Below, one piece after another: positions 8,112 through 15,911 of a stretch of DNA of 64,000 nucleotides (positions are counted from its first letter, which is position 1; every line of letters starts with the position of its first letter). Origin of the DNA: Billgrantia montanilacus (GTDB lineage: Bacteria; Pseudomonadota; Gammaproteobacteria; Pseudomonadales; Halomonadaceae); contig NZ_QPII01000006.1 in assembly GCF_003336675.1 (NCBI RefSeq), positions 1 to 64,000 on the forward strand. Reading direction: 5' to 3'. A program made the position numbers and the translations under genes. The notes under the pieces are model-generated. The model ran no database searches. It saw only the letters and a program-made list of their open reading frames with translations, and was not told the DNA's origin.

Positions 8112-8396
8112 ATGAAACGGATAAGTTACCAGCAGCAAGGCATCGAAGTTGAACTGGTTATCACCAGGGATCCGTTCAACTGTGATTGGCTTGCCGTTGC
8201 GCGATGGGAGGCACGCCCCGGCGCCATCGCCTCGCTACACACCATGCCTCCGCTCGCTGCTACCGCGTCGGAAGCGCAGGCCTGGGATGCGGCGAAGGAA
8301 TGGGCGAACCGACTCGTCATGCAGGAGTGGCTGAGCGCGGCCGGGCTTGCCACCGCAACATCGACAAGCACCCATACAGGCCATGTACTGCGCTGA
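8112..8396 (+). CDS. Small hypothetical protein, 94 residues
   Basis: The ATG at 8112 (MKRISYQQQGIEVELV) is preferred to a TTG further upstream in the same frame. The product is a soluble protein with no signal peptide, several Trp residues and an amphipathic middle (AWDAAKEWANRLVMQEWL). I do not recognise a family. The gene has GC-rich codon use like its neighbours and sits alone between the DUF2064 gene and a 350-base gap. Confidence 0.5.
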   Translation: MKRISYQQQGIEVELVITRDPFNCDWLAVARWEARPGAIASLHTMPPLAATASEAQAWDAAKEWANRLVMQEWLSAAGLATATSTSTHTGHVLR

Positions 8397-8744
8397 TACG
8401 GTCTGCAAGACCAAGGCGCCGGCGACTACCTAACAGCCAACAGCCTGGTTAACAGAGGGGCGCCGGGCCCCATCTGCCTCCTCTCGACAACCGCACGGCA
8501 TCCTGCCGTGCGCCTCCTTGCGCTGCATCTTTCTGAAAGCACCACGCCTTCGGACGAATCTTGGCTACCCTTACTGGTAGGCAGCCGTCGAGGACGACGA
8601 CCCTGCATCATGCGCTTGACGCCCTATGCCACTACTGTCCATACAAGGGAGGGAAGAAGAGAGTTTCGGAAGAGCAAGTCGGTAAGGCCCTCGATTAGTA
8701 CAAGCAAGGTGGGCAAAACACTAGCCAAATACATGGAGGTCAGC
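8397..8744. other. Gap with one hairpin, no gene seen
   Basis: The only clear structure is the perfect inverted repeat GCACGGCA-TCC-TGCCGTGC at 8493-8511, without a T run. It could be a processing or attenuation hairpin. The open frame through 8508-8888 is probably real only from 8745. Confidence 0.4.
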
Positions 8745-8888
8745 ATGAAACGAATTCTCGAGCATGCCGCAGCCTGGCTATTACGTGTCATGGAAAGCCA
8801 CGAAACCCATGAACCTCAGGAACAGCACGCCTGGTGCTGCTATCGAGCAGACCGCAACCATCCCCCGGGCGACAATCGACGCCACTGA
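8745..8888 (+). CDS. Small hypothetical protein, 47 residues
   Basis: The ATG at 8745 has a strong GGAGG nine bases upstream. The product begins MKRILEHAAAWLLRVMES and continues into a His/Glu-rich tail (HETHEPQEQHAWCCYRADR) ending DNRRH. The N-terminal half could form an amphipathic helix; the tail has two adjacent cysteines and four histidines, so metal binding is conceivable. No family was recognised. It lies 46 bases before the CAP-domain gene and may share its transcript. Confidence 0.5.
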   Translation: MKRILEHAAAWLLRVMESHETHEPQEQHAWCCYRADRNHPPGDNRRH

Positions 8889-8934
8889 ACGGTCATACCA
8901 GACGCTTCCGGTCCCGATGCCAGAGGAAGGCACC

Positions 8935-9438
8935 ATGCATAACCCCAACCTCCCGATCGCCCTGCTGCTGCTCGGCTTCTTCACCATTGGCCCTCTACAC
9001 GCTGGCGACTGCGAACCCGATGACAGGCAGCAGGCGATGCTGGAGCGGGTGAACGATGTGCGAAGCGAGGCACGTCAATGCGGTGACGAAGAATTCCAGG
9101 CGACGCAGCCCCTGGCATGGAGCTGTCGCCTGGAAGAGGCCGCCGAGGCGCATTCGCGAGACATGGCGGACAACGAGTTCTTCAGCCATACCGATGCCGA
9201 TGATGTGGGCGTGAACGATCGGGTGAGCGATATCGGCTATGACTGGATGGCGGTTGGAGAGAATATCGCCGCAGGCCAAGCCGATGTTGCCACGGTCATC
9301 GAGGGTTGGCTCTCCAGCCCGGGCCACTGTGCCAATATCATGAGCGATGAATTCACCGAGATGGGAGCGGCTGTCATCGAAGCGGAGGGATCGGACTACT
9401 CCCCCTTCTGGACGCAGGTCTTCGCCCGGCCACGATGA
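8935..9438 (+). CDS. Secreted CAP-domain (SCP/PR-1-like) protein
   Basis: The 167-residue product begins with a Sec signal peptide (PIALLLLGFFTIGPLHA, predicted cleavage after about residue 23). A bacterial CAP domain follows: LEEAAEAHSRDMADNEFFSH, VGENIAAGQ and WLSSPGHCANIM are its signature segments, with the His and Glu residues that line the CAP cavity. Three or four cysteines suggest disulfides in the periplasm or outside. The start at 8935 follows GAGGAAGG. CAP proteins in bacteria have poorly defined roles in envelope or host interactions. The first REPIN-like repeat begins about 20 bases after the stop. Confidence 0.85.
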   Translation: MHNPNLPIALLLLGFFTIGPLHAGDCEPDDRQQAMLERVNDVRSEARQCGDEEFQATQPLAWSCRLEEAAEAHSRDMADNEFFSHTDADDVGVNDRVSDIGYDWMAVGENIAAGQADVATVIEGWLSSPGHCANIMSDEFTEMGAAVIEAEGSDYSPFWTQVFARPR

Positions 9439-9454
9439 GTTTGTTAGTAACAAC

Positions 9455-9775
9455 GGCACCCGAGGCGCCTACCGGCGCCAGTCGCGACGCAGAGTCGGAA
9501 CGCCGAACCGGGCGCTCCAACAGCGATCCTTTCTACCAACGGTGCCACACCGCTGTCGGAGCATCTTCAGATCGCGACTGGAGGCCGCAGGCCTCCCGGA
9601 AATGTTGCCAATGGTGGCAACTACCGCCAACGCCGGCAGCCTCCGCCTAGGCACCTAACGGCGCCAGTCGCGACGCCGAGCGGCGCTCCAACAAGGCCTG
9701 CAACTACTTCACTGTTGGAGCATCTTCAGATCGCGACTGGAGGCCGAAGGCCTCCCGGCGGTGTTGCCGAGGGAA
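9455..9775. repeat. REPIN-like array 1 (two B and two A half-units)
   Basis: Half-unit A is GGAGCATCTTCAGATCGCG followed by ACTGGAGGCCGAAGGCCTCC and a CGGCGGTGTTGCC tail; it occurs at about 9557 and 9716. Half-unit B is GGCGCCTACCGGCGCCAGTC followed by GCGACGC and ending GCGCTCCAACA; it occurs at about 9471 and 9650. A contains the hairpin GGAGGCC-GAA-GGCCTCC and B the hairpin GGCGCC-N-GGCGCC. GATCGCGACTGG in A is the reverse complement of CCAGTCGCGA(T/C) in B. The array separates the CAP gene from hipBA. Confidence 0.9.
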
Positions 9776-9826
9776 CTTCCCTATGCGTTACCATGCCGCT
9801 CGATCGTCAGTGCCATGGCCCTCAAA

Positions 9827-9943
9827 TTATCCCAGGAGGGAAAACTTCCGCTTGCAAGCCTTACACTCAACCAAATTATCCCAATCGGGACAAATCAATT
9901 GACGTAGCCCACCAATGACCGTTAACTTTCCCTATCGGGAAAA
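9827..9943 (+). promoter_or_regulatory. Three evenly spaced palindromic operators upstream of hipBA
   Basis: TTATCCCAGGAGGGAAAA (9827-9844), TTATCCCAATCGGGACAA (9876-9893) and TTTCCCTATCGGGAAAA (9927-9943) are variants of one palindrome, TTNTCCC-N3/4-GGGANAA. Their centres are about 49 and 50 bases apart. The pattern recalls the TATCC-N8-GGATA operators of E. coli hipBA, so binding by the downstream HipB for autorepression is likely. The third copy lies 34 bases before the hipB start. Confidence 0.7.
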
Positions 9944-9976
9944 CCAGCCGGCATTTCATCAGCACAAGCGACGATA

Positions 9977-10228
9977 ATGAAGCCAAGCACTCCAACACGA
10001 CACGCCACCTCCATCCGTGATGCCGCCACCCTTGGCCGGCTCATCCGGCAAACAAGAAAGCAACAGGGCCTCACGCTAGAAACCCTGGCTGGCCTCTGCG
10101 GGCTAAGCATTCGCTTTCTCAGTGAATTGGAGAACGGCCGCGAATCCTGCAGCCTGGTGCGGGTGCTGTGGGTGCTGGATGCGCTGGGGATAGAGCTGAC
10201 CGCCGAACCGCCCGAGGCACCCAAGTGA
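9977..10228 (+). CDS. HipB-like XRE antitoxin and autorepressor
   Basis: This 83-residue DNA-binding protein has a helix-turn-helix in LGRLIRQTRKQQGLTLETLA and GLSIRFLSELENGRES (about residues 18-55), the standard XRE/Cro fold of HipB antitoxins. It should neutralise the HipA kinase encoded directly downstream and repress its own operon through the three palindromes at 9827-9943. The stop codon overlaps the GTG start of hipA (GTGA), giving tight translational coupling. The C-terminal tail is Pro/Glu-rich, as in other HipB proteins. Confidence is high for the family, moderate for active TA function. Confidence 0.85.
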   Translation: MKPSTPTRHATSIRDAATLGRLIRQTRKQQGLTLETLAGLCGLSIRFLSELENGRESCSLVRVLWVLDALGIELTAEPPEAPK

Positions 10229-11496
10229 AACCGCAGGATGCCCTGCATGTGTGGCATGAGGAGCGCCTGGTCGGCACGCTGTGGCAAGGCAGCGGCGAAC
10301 GCCTGATCGGCTTCGAGTACGACAGCGAATGGCAGGCAACTGGCCACGCCATCTCCAACAGCCTGCCGCTGGAAAAGCGCATCTGGCTGCCCGAGGAGCA
10401 AACGGCACATCGCTGGTTCGGGAACCTGCTGCCCGAAGAGCAGGCCCGCACCGCACTGCTCAAGCGGCTGGCCATCCCCGATGACGATTTCGCCCTGCTA
10501 GCCGCCATCGGTGGCGACTGTGCCGGCGCGCTGACCATTCTACCGCCTGGCCAGTTGCCCACCCGCCAATGGGAAGCGACGCCGTTAGCGCTGGACAAGC
10601 TCGCTCAATGGGCCGCCTACCGCGACCGCTACTCCCTGATGGGTAGCGATGGCAACCACCAGCCCCCGCGACTATCGCTGGCAGGTGCCCAGGACAAGAT
10701 CCCGATCGTGGTCGACAATGGCAAACTCAAGCTGCCACGGGGGGCAACTCCCTCGTCTCACATCCTCAAGTTCGCCTTAGAGGGCCGCGAGCTGATCGTG
10801 CTGAACGAACTGTTCCTCAATACGCTGGCACGCCTGGCCGGACTGGCCTGTCCCACCACCACGCTGGGCCGGGCCGAAGGGCATGCCTACTTGCTGGTGG
10901 AACGCTACGATAGAGCCGGTATCGGCACTCCTGAGCTGCACCGCATACATCAGGAGGACTTCTGCCAGGCCATGGGGCTTTCGCGCATCGAAAAGTATCA
11001 AGAGCCGAGCGGGCCGCGTTTCGCGCAGTGCATTGCAACGGCCCGCCACGCCTGCCGGCCCAATGCCGCTTCAGTACAACACCTGCTGCGCTGGCAGGTC
11101 TTCAACGTGCTGGCTGGCAACACCGATGGGCACGCCAAGAACCTATCGCTGCTGCAGGACGAGCGCGGCCAATGGCAGGTCGCACCGGCCTACGACCTGG
11201 TAGGCACCCTAGTGCTGGGCTACCACCGCGACCTGGCTTTCTCGGTTGGCGAACAGTTCAACTCTCAGCAGCTGTTGCCCCGCGACTGGCAAGCGTTCGC
11301 CAAGGAAAGCCGCTTCAGCTATCCCTTCGTGCGCCGCGAGATACGCATTCTCGCCGCCAGGCTTGAGGAGCTGCTGAATGCCGATGAACTGCGCGAAGCA
11401 TTGCACAGTGCCGGGCTGGACGAACATGGCTGGATCAGGCTTCAGCAGCAACGCCAGCATATTCTTACCCAGTGCTACAAGGCCCAGCGTTGGTAG
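10225..11496 (+). CDS. hipA: HipA-family serine/threonine kinase toxin
   Basis: Starting at the GTG (10225) that overlaps the hipB stop, the 423-residue protein carries the full HipA architecture. The N-terminal subdomain contains FGNLLPE. The phosphate-binding loop is LSLAGAQDKIPIV (about residues 150-165), followed by SHILKF with the ATP-binding Lys. The catalytic loop is NTDGHAKNLSLL (about 300) and the metal-binding motif AYDLV. Known HipA toxins phosphorylate glutamyl-tRNA synthetase or related targets and cause growth arrest; the target here is unknown. All catalytic residues visible to me are intact. A hairpin (11501-11518) and a complete repeat element follow immediately. Confidence 0.9.
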   Translation: MKPQDALHVWHEERLVGTLWQGSGERLIGFEYDSEWQATGHAISNSLPLEKRIWLPEEQTAHRWFGNLLPEEQARTALLKRLAIPDDDFALLAAIGGDCAGALTILPPGQLPTRQWEATPLALDKLAQWAAYRDRYSLMGSDGNHQPPRLSLAGAQDKIPIVVDNGKLKLPRGATPSSHILKFALEGRELIVLNELFLNTLARLAGLACPTTTLGRAEGHAYLLVERYDRAGIGTPELHRIHQEDFCQAMGLSRIEKYQEPSGPRFAQCIATARHACRPNAASVQHLLRWQVFNVLAGNTDGHAKNLSLLQDERGQWQVAPAYDLVGTLVLGYHRDLAFSVGEQFNSQQLLPRDWQAFAKESRFSYPFVRREIRILAARLEELLNADELREALHSAGLDEHGWIRLQQQRQHILTQCYKAQRW

Positions 11497-11500
11497 CCGT

Positions 11501-11518
11501 CGACGTTAGAAAACGTCG
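11501..11518. repeat. Short hairpin after hipA
   Basis: CGACGTT-AGAA-AACGTCG forms a 7-bp stem with a 4-base loop, five bases after the hipA stop. No T run follows; the next base begins a REPIN-like element. Confidence 0.4.
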
Positions 11519-11519
11519 C

Positions 11520-11795
11520 TGTTGGAGCATCTTCAGATCGCGACTGGAGGCCGAAGGCCTCCCGGCGGTGTTGCCGATGGCCGCGATCACCACCAACGTC
11601 GGCGGCCTCCGCCAGGGTGCCTGGCGGCGCCAGTCGCGACGCAAAGTCGGAACGCCGAACCGGGCGCTCCAACAATAGGAGAGTATTCTGTAGGAGCATC
11701 TTCAGATCGCGACTGGAGGCCGAAGGGCTCCCGGCGGTGTTACCGATGGCCGCGATCACCACCAACGTCGGCGGCCTGCGCAGGCGGGCGGCAAG
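11520..11795. repeat. REPIN-like array 2: one complete A-B element plus one truncated
   Basis: 11520-11674 is the cleanest complete unit in the window. It is 155 bases long, starts with TGTTGGAGC and ends with its exact reverse complement GCTCCAACA. Between them are the A hairpin, a spacer of about 35 bases (GATGGCCGCGATCACC...) and the B hairpin. A second unit starts at 11689 with the variant TGTAGGAGC, repeats the spacer and breaks off inside B at about 11795. Confidence 0.9.
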
Positions 11796-11920
11796 AAAAC
11801 CACATGAGAAAAGAAGTAGAGAAGAGCAAAAGACAATCAAAACAAAATACGGCGGGATATGGGAGCGGGAACTATTGCAGGACCCTCCCTGGTCCGGTTG
11901 TGACGATAGCAAACCTGCGG

Positions 11921-12034
11921 TTAACGAATATAAGCCGCCAACGCGTCCTGGGCAGCCTGCTGGGCCAGGGCACATGATGCCCAGTGCTCGAGTACCTCAC
12001 TGCTCAGGTCGACAACGTATTGTGTAGTAGGCAT
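11921..12034 (-). CDS. Possible 37-residue small protein
   Basis: On the minus strand an ATG at 12034 with GGAG seven bases upstream opens a frame ending in TAA. It encodes MPTTQYVVDLSSEVLEHW and an Ala/Gln-rich helix (LAQQAAQDALAAYIR). It has coding-like composition and a good ribosome binding site but no recognised homologue. The remaining 850 bases between hipA and the next gene hold the repeats and nothing else convincing. It could be a truncated gene. Confidence 0.35.
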   Translation of the reverse strand: MPTTQYVVDLSSEVLEHWASCALAQQAAQDALAAYIR

Positions 12035-12364
12035 GGCGTATCTCCTGTTGGGTGATGAAAAACATCATGCCCCATCAATGTCGACATTTCATCACGATTG
12101 CGACACTTTGCCCTGATATGGCGCAACCCTACCCATGCTGACCGAATCTCCGAACAATGTTACATAAAGGTGCACGAATTTGCCCCACCAGCCTCCTGAA
12201 CGGAGCGATAACCGCCAAAACCCTGCGTCAGCCTCGACGTAACGTCGGAACGCCGAACCGGACGCACCGACATCGACCCTCTCCACCAGTCAGTGAAGGA
12301 GACTTGCGGGCCGCTAACGCGACGGCGACACTGGCCGCATCGTTCACCCTGAGGCACCGCAACC

Positions 12365-12934
12365 ATGCATAGCAAGACACCACCGCCAGACAACACCAAT
12401 CCGTCCTCCAAGCCTGCTCAGCGGTTCAGCGAGCAGCGGCTGGAACGTTATCTATGGAATTCACGGTTTCTGGTGATGATGGCGGTCGTGCCCAGCCTGA
12501 TCGGCGCGGTGGTACTGTTTATCATCGGTACGATCGACATCGCCAAGGTGCTTGTCGATACCGCCGCCTACTATTTCCTCGGCAGTGTGGAGGACATTCA
12601 CGACAGCGTGGTGCCCAGTATCATCATGGCCATCGATATCTATCTGATCGCCATCGTGTTGTTGATCTTCGGGCTTGGAGTGTACCGGCTGTTCGTCTCC
12701 CCGATCGAGCAGGCAGAGGACCACGCGCCCCAACACCCCTTCAATGTGCAGTCGTTCGATCAGCTCAAGGACAAGATCGCGCGGGTGGTAATCCTGGCAG
12801 TCATCATCGAATTCTTCCGCGCCGTGGTGGATATCCGATTCCAGACCCCGCTGGACGCCATCTACCTGGCGCTCTCGGTACTCGCCCTTGCCGCCGCGCT
12901 CTACTTGATGAGCCTGGCACATCGCAAGGAGTAG
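12365..12934 (+). CDS. YqhA-like (UPF0114) inner-membrane protein
   Basis: The 189-residue protein has a polar N-terminus and three or four hydrophobic segments: FLVMMAVVPSLIGAVVLFII (about 36-57), SIIMAIDIYLIAIVLLIFGL (about 84-107), a segment near IARVVILAVIIEFFRAVVD and a final AIYLALSVLALAAALYLM. The pattern of R-F-L-V..., I-D-I-Y-L-I and G-x-Y...V-S-P matches the UPF0114/YqhA family, whose function is not established. The next gene starts 138 bases downstream on the same strand. It lies between arrays 2 and 3 of the dispersed repeat. Confidence 0.7.
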   Translation: MHSKTPPPDNTNPSSKPAQRFSEQRLERYLWNSRFLVMMAVVPSLIGAVVLFIIGTIDIAKVLVDTAAYYFLGSVEDIHDSVVPSIIMAIDIYLIAIVLLIFGLGVYRLFVSPIEQAEDHAPQHPFNVQSFDQLKDKIARVVILAVIIEFFRAVVDIRFQTPLDAIYLALSVLALAAALYLMSLAHRKE

Positions 12935-13072
12935 GCCCAATCACCCGTCACGAAGGGCGACGCAAGAATCGCCTGCACTCATGGCAAGAACCCCCGCTCG
13001 CATGCTACACCTTGAAGGGACAAGGAATTCCAAGGCCCTGTGACAAGGGCGAGCATGGAAAGGGAGGATGCG

Positions 13073-13597
13073 ATGCAACGCCTGTACTTTCTGATACCTG
13101 ACAAGGAAACCACCTCGGCCATCGTCGATGAACTCAACGCGATGGGCTTGACCAAGGACGAACTGCATGTCATGGGCAAGGACTGGCAGCCCCTGGAGAA
13201 AGAAGGAGTACCCACAGCCACCCTGATCCAGACCACCGATGTCGTCAATGCCTCGAAGCGCGGTGCCATCGTCGGTGCCGCACTCGGCCTGGTGCTGGGC
13301 CTGATCGCTCACTTCATCCTCATCGACACCAACATTGTCTGGCTCACCCTTGGCATGATCGTCTTTGGCGCCCTGTTCGGCGTCTGGGCCAGCACGATGG
13401 TTGGCGTATCTGTACGCGACATCAAGGTAAGCAAGTTCGACAAGGCGATCAGGCGAGGCTCGATGCTACTGATCATCGACGTACCCGACGAGCAGGAAGA
13501 CACCTTCAGGACGGCGATCAAACGCCACCACCCCGAAGTCGTCATCGACAAGATGAGCGCCCGGGACAAGAAACAAAATGTGGCTGAGGGGCACTGA
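13073..13597 (+). CDS. DUF1269-like membrane-associated protein
   Basis: The ATG at 13073 follows GGGAGG, so the longer GTG-initiated frame is not used. The 174-residue product starts with an alpha/beta region (MQRLYFLIPDKETTSAIVDE), then has a Gly-rich hydrophobic hairpin (GAIVGAALGLVLGLIAHFIL and WLTLGMIVFGALFGVWASTM, about 62-113). It ends in a soluble domain containing LLIIDVPDEQEDTFRTAI. This layout resembles DUF1269/glycine-zipper stress proteins that sense or modify membranes. Function is not established. Confidence 0.65.
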   Translation: MQRLYFLIPDKETTSAIVDELNAMGLTKDELHVMGKDWQPLEKEGVPTATLIQTTDVVNASKRGAIVGAALGLVLGLIAHFILIDTNIVWLTLGMIVFGALFGVWASTMVGVSVRDIKVSKFDKAIRRGSMLLIIDVPDEQEDTFRTAIKRHHPEVVIDKMSARDKKQNVAEGH

Positions 13598-13629
13598 CCA
13601 CCTCCCCTGCCCGGTGGAGGTTATTTGCC

Positions 13630-13945
13630 AACGTTGGCAGCCTCCGCCAGGGCACCTGTCGGCGCCAGTCGGGACGCGGAGTCGGAACGCCGAACCGGGC
13701 GCTCCAACAAGGCCTGCAACTACGTCACTGTTGGAGCATCTTCAGATCGCGACCGGAGGCCGAAGGGCTCCCGGCGGTGCTGCCAGGGTCCGCGATCACC
13801 GCCAACGCCGCAGCCTCCGCCAAGGCGCCTATCGGCGCCAGTCGCGATGGAAACCAGCGCTCCAACAGCGGCTTTTTCTAATGTTGGAGCATCTCCAGAT
13901 CGCGACTGGAGGCCGCAGGCCTGCCGGCGGTGTTGCCAATAACGG
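13630..13945. repeat. REPIN-like array 3
   Basis: The order is B (about 13645-13708), a linker GGCCTGCAACTACGTCAC, A-spacer-B (13729-13868; the B half lacks the GGAACGCCGAACC insert), a linker GCGGCTTTTTCTAA and a final A (13881-13937). The same linkers recur in arrays 1, 4 and 5, showing that blocks of several units have been copied together. Confidence 0.9.
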
Positions 13946-14019
13946 CAATCCTCTCCACCAACGCTAGCCACGCTGCTGCCGGGCTCACGTGTAAGACAAC
14001 AATGGTGCGTTCCGCTAAA

Positions 14020-15387
14020 ATGCCGGTTTTCATTCCCTACCCGAGACCCGCCTTGGCTAGCAACGACCACGCGCCTACCCATCCAGCCAGTGCCGATGCA
14101 ACGTCACTGGATAAACTCATTGGAGGCTGTATCGAGGGCGACCTCACAGCCTTCGAGCACCTGGCAAGCGCCTGTTTGCCGGGCCTGCTCGGCGTTTCGG
14201 CTCGCTTTCTCGAACAGCCAGGGCACCATGAAACAGTGTGCCGCGACACCCTGGTGCTAGCCTGGCGCAATCTGTCAGAGCTAGGCAGCGACACGGCGCC
14301 CAGCCAGTGGTTGTACGGCATATTCGCCAGCCGGCTCTATAACCAGTTGTTGGCGCTGCATGGCTCACAGCAGGCCATGAGACACCGGGTCAGTACGCTG
14401 AAAGCCGAGGACGCGACAACGGTGGATTCACCTACCGGGCCTCGCCCAGCGCTGTTCAGCGGCGCAAGGGTACTGGCGATGTCACAGCAGGTGCCCGCCG
14501 TGGCGCTCTCGCCCCGGTTGCTGGGCGAACTCAACGACCGCATCACGGCTGAAATTGCACAATGCAATGCGCCCCTGACGCCTACCGGCGAGCGAGTCTA
14601 TCCGCCACTCTACGACCCTGCCCTGCGTTCCCGCATGTTCCGCTCTCGGGCCGCGTTTCGCCTCAAGGAGGGCTTCAAACGCCGCCTGGGGCGCCCATTC
14701 GAAGACCAGCTATTCAACCGCTGGCTCGACAACAAGGCCGGCAGCACGCTGCTGGAGAACCAGGGCCTGCCGCGCAGGAGTGTCGAAAGGTATCTCGGTC
14801 GCAAGCTTGACCTCGAGATGGACCCGAGTACGCTCACCCGCGGCTTAAGCTACCCCACGTCGTTTCCGAACCGCACCCAACGGCGCAAGATCTCCAATCT
14901 CTTTATCTGGCCTGGGGACTGGGACGTGAAAACCCCAGCCCTCGCCGCTACCCAACGGCATCAATTCATTCACGATATCTGGAACCACCGGCTCGACCTG
15001 ACCGCCAGCGACAGCTATGCCGGCCTGAAGAGCAAGCTGGAAAAGGACGGCCCGCTACGCATGCACCATCAGGGCATCCTGCTTGATTCGGAAGCACGCA
15101 TTCTCGCCTACCTGGAACGCTACCTGTTCTATATGGAAGACATGAGCTGCTTCGGCTTCAAGAGCGACCTGGGTAAAGATGCGCTCGGGATCGCCATCGA
15201 CCGGCATGGTGACATGATCAAGATCAACAAGGGCCTGCACAGGCTGGCCATGGCCCAAACCCTGGGAATACAGCGCGTTAGCGTAAGGGTGAGAAGCGTA
15301 CATCAGCTCTGGTGGGAAGAGCACAAAGGCAGCGCCCAGGGAAAAAGAGCGCTGGAGAACGCAATCGCTGCCCTGCCGCATCGTTAG
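14020..15387 (+). CDS. Sigma-region-2-like N-terminus fused to an uncharacterised polysaccharide-locus-type domain
   Basis: The 455-residue product (ATG 14020; 14002 is possible) has two parts. Residues about 25-110 read LIGGCIEGDLTAFEHL, ETVCRDTLVLAWRNLSEL and QWLYGIFASRLYNQLL, in the order and spacing of ECF sigma factor region 2. No clear region 4 follows. The C-terminal 200 residues contain FIWPGDWD, RHQFIHDIWNHR, YMEDMSCFGF, GIAIDRHGDMIKINKGLHRL and VHQLWWEE. I associate this pattern, from memory of similar hypothetical proteins, with surface-polysaccharide loci, where no activity is established. The D-R-x-G...N-x-G-x-H-R-L segment also recalls ParB-like nuclease folds. Function unknown; flanked by repeats on both sides. 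Confidence 0.6.
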   Translation: MPVFIPYPRPALASNDHAPTHPASADATSLDKLIGGCIEGDLTAFEHLASACLPGLLGVSARFLEQPGHHETVCRDTLVLAWRNLSELGSDTAPSQWLYGIFASRLYNQLLALHGSQQAMRHRVSTLKAEDATTVDSPTGPRPALFSGARVLAMSQQVPAVALSPRLLGELNDRITAEIAQCNAPLTPTGERVYPPLYDPALRSRMFRSRAAFRLKEGFKRRLGRPFEDQLFNRWLDNKAGSTLLENQGLPRRSVERYLGRKLDLEMDPSTLTRGLSYPTSFPNRTQRRKISNLFIWPGDWDVKTPALAATQRHQFIHDIWNHRLDLTASDSYAGLKSKLEKDGPLRMHHQGILLDSEARILAYLERYLFYMEDMSCFGFKSDLGKDALGIAIDRHGDMIKINKGLHRLAMAQTLGIQRVSVRVRSVHQLWWEEHKGSAQGKRALENAIAALPHR

Positions 15388-15409
15388 ATCCGGCCCTGTC
15401 ATCGCCGAC

Positions 15410-15755
15410 AGCGGCCTTCACCAAGGCGCCTAGCGGCGCTCCAACAAGGTCAGCAACTACCACACTGTAGGAGCATCTTCAGATCGCGACTGGAGGCCGC
15501 AGGCCTCCCGGCGGTGTTACCGGTGCTGGCGACCATCGCCAACGCCAGCGGCCCCGCCAAGGCGCCTAGCGGCGCCAGTCGCGACGCAAAGCGGCGCTCC
15601 AACAGTGATATGCGCAAACCACCGCGGCCTCCGCCAAGGCGCCTATCGGCGCTCCAACAAGGTCAGCAACTACCACACTGTAGGAGCATCTTCAGATCGC
15701 GACTGAGGCCGAAGGCCTCCCGGCGGTGTTGCCAGGGTCCGCGATCACCGCCAGC
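15410..15755. repeat. REPIN-like array 4 (directly duplicated in array 5)
   Basis: The order is a partial B, A-spacer-B (15467-15606), a short B lacking its middle, a linker GGTCAGCAACTACCACAC and an A half ending about 15740. The block from about 15466 to 15690 is nearly identical, in the same orientation, to about 17713-17960 on the other side of the second hip module. One A copy reads GCGACTGAGGCC, lacking one G. Confidence 0.9.
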
Positions 15756-15871
15756 GTCACTGATTATCCCTGATGCCGGGCACTACTCCCAGATGGTCAT
15801 GTGCATAATATTGCCTATTTTTACGCACCCTCCCAATATAAGTGCACTATTTTTCTCATTTTCTGAGGAAT

Positions 15872-15898
15872 GAGCTATTATTGAGCAGAATAATGCTC
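15872..15898 (+). promoter_or_regulatory. Palindrome upstream of the second hip module, likely operator
   Basis: GAGCTATTATT and AATAATGCTC form an imperfect inverted repeat around GAGCAG, 14 bases before the hipA start. The region upstream (15780-15870) is AT-rich, consistent with a promoter. Binding by the XRE protein encoded at the end of the operon is inferred. Confidence 0.5.
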
Positions 15899-15911
15899 AC
15901 CAGGAAGCTTC

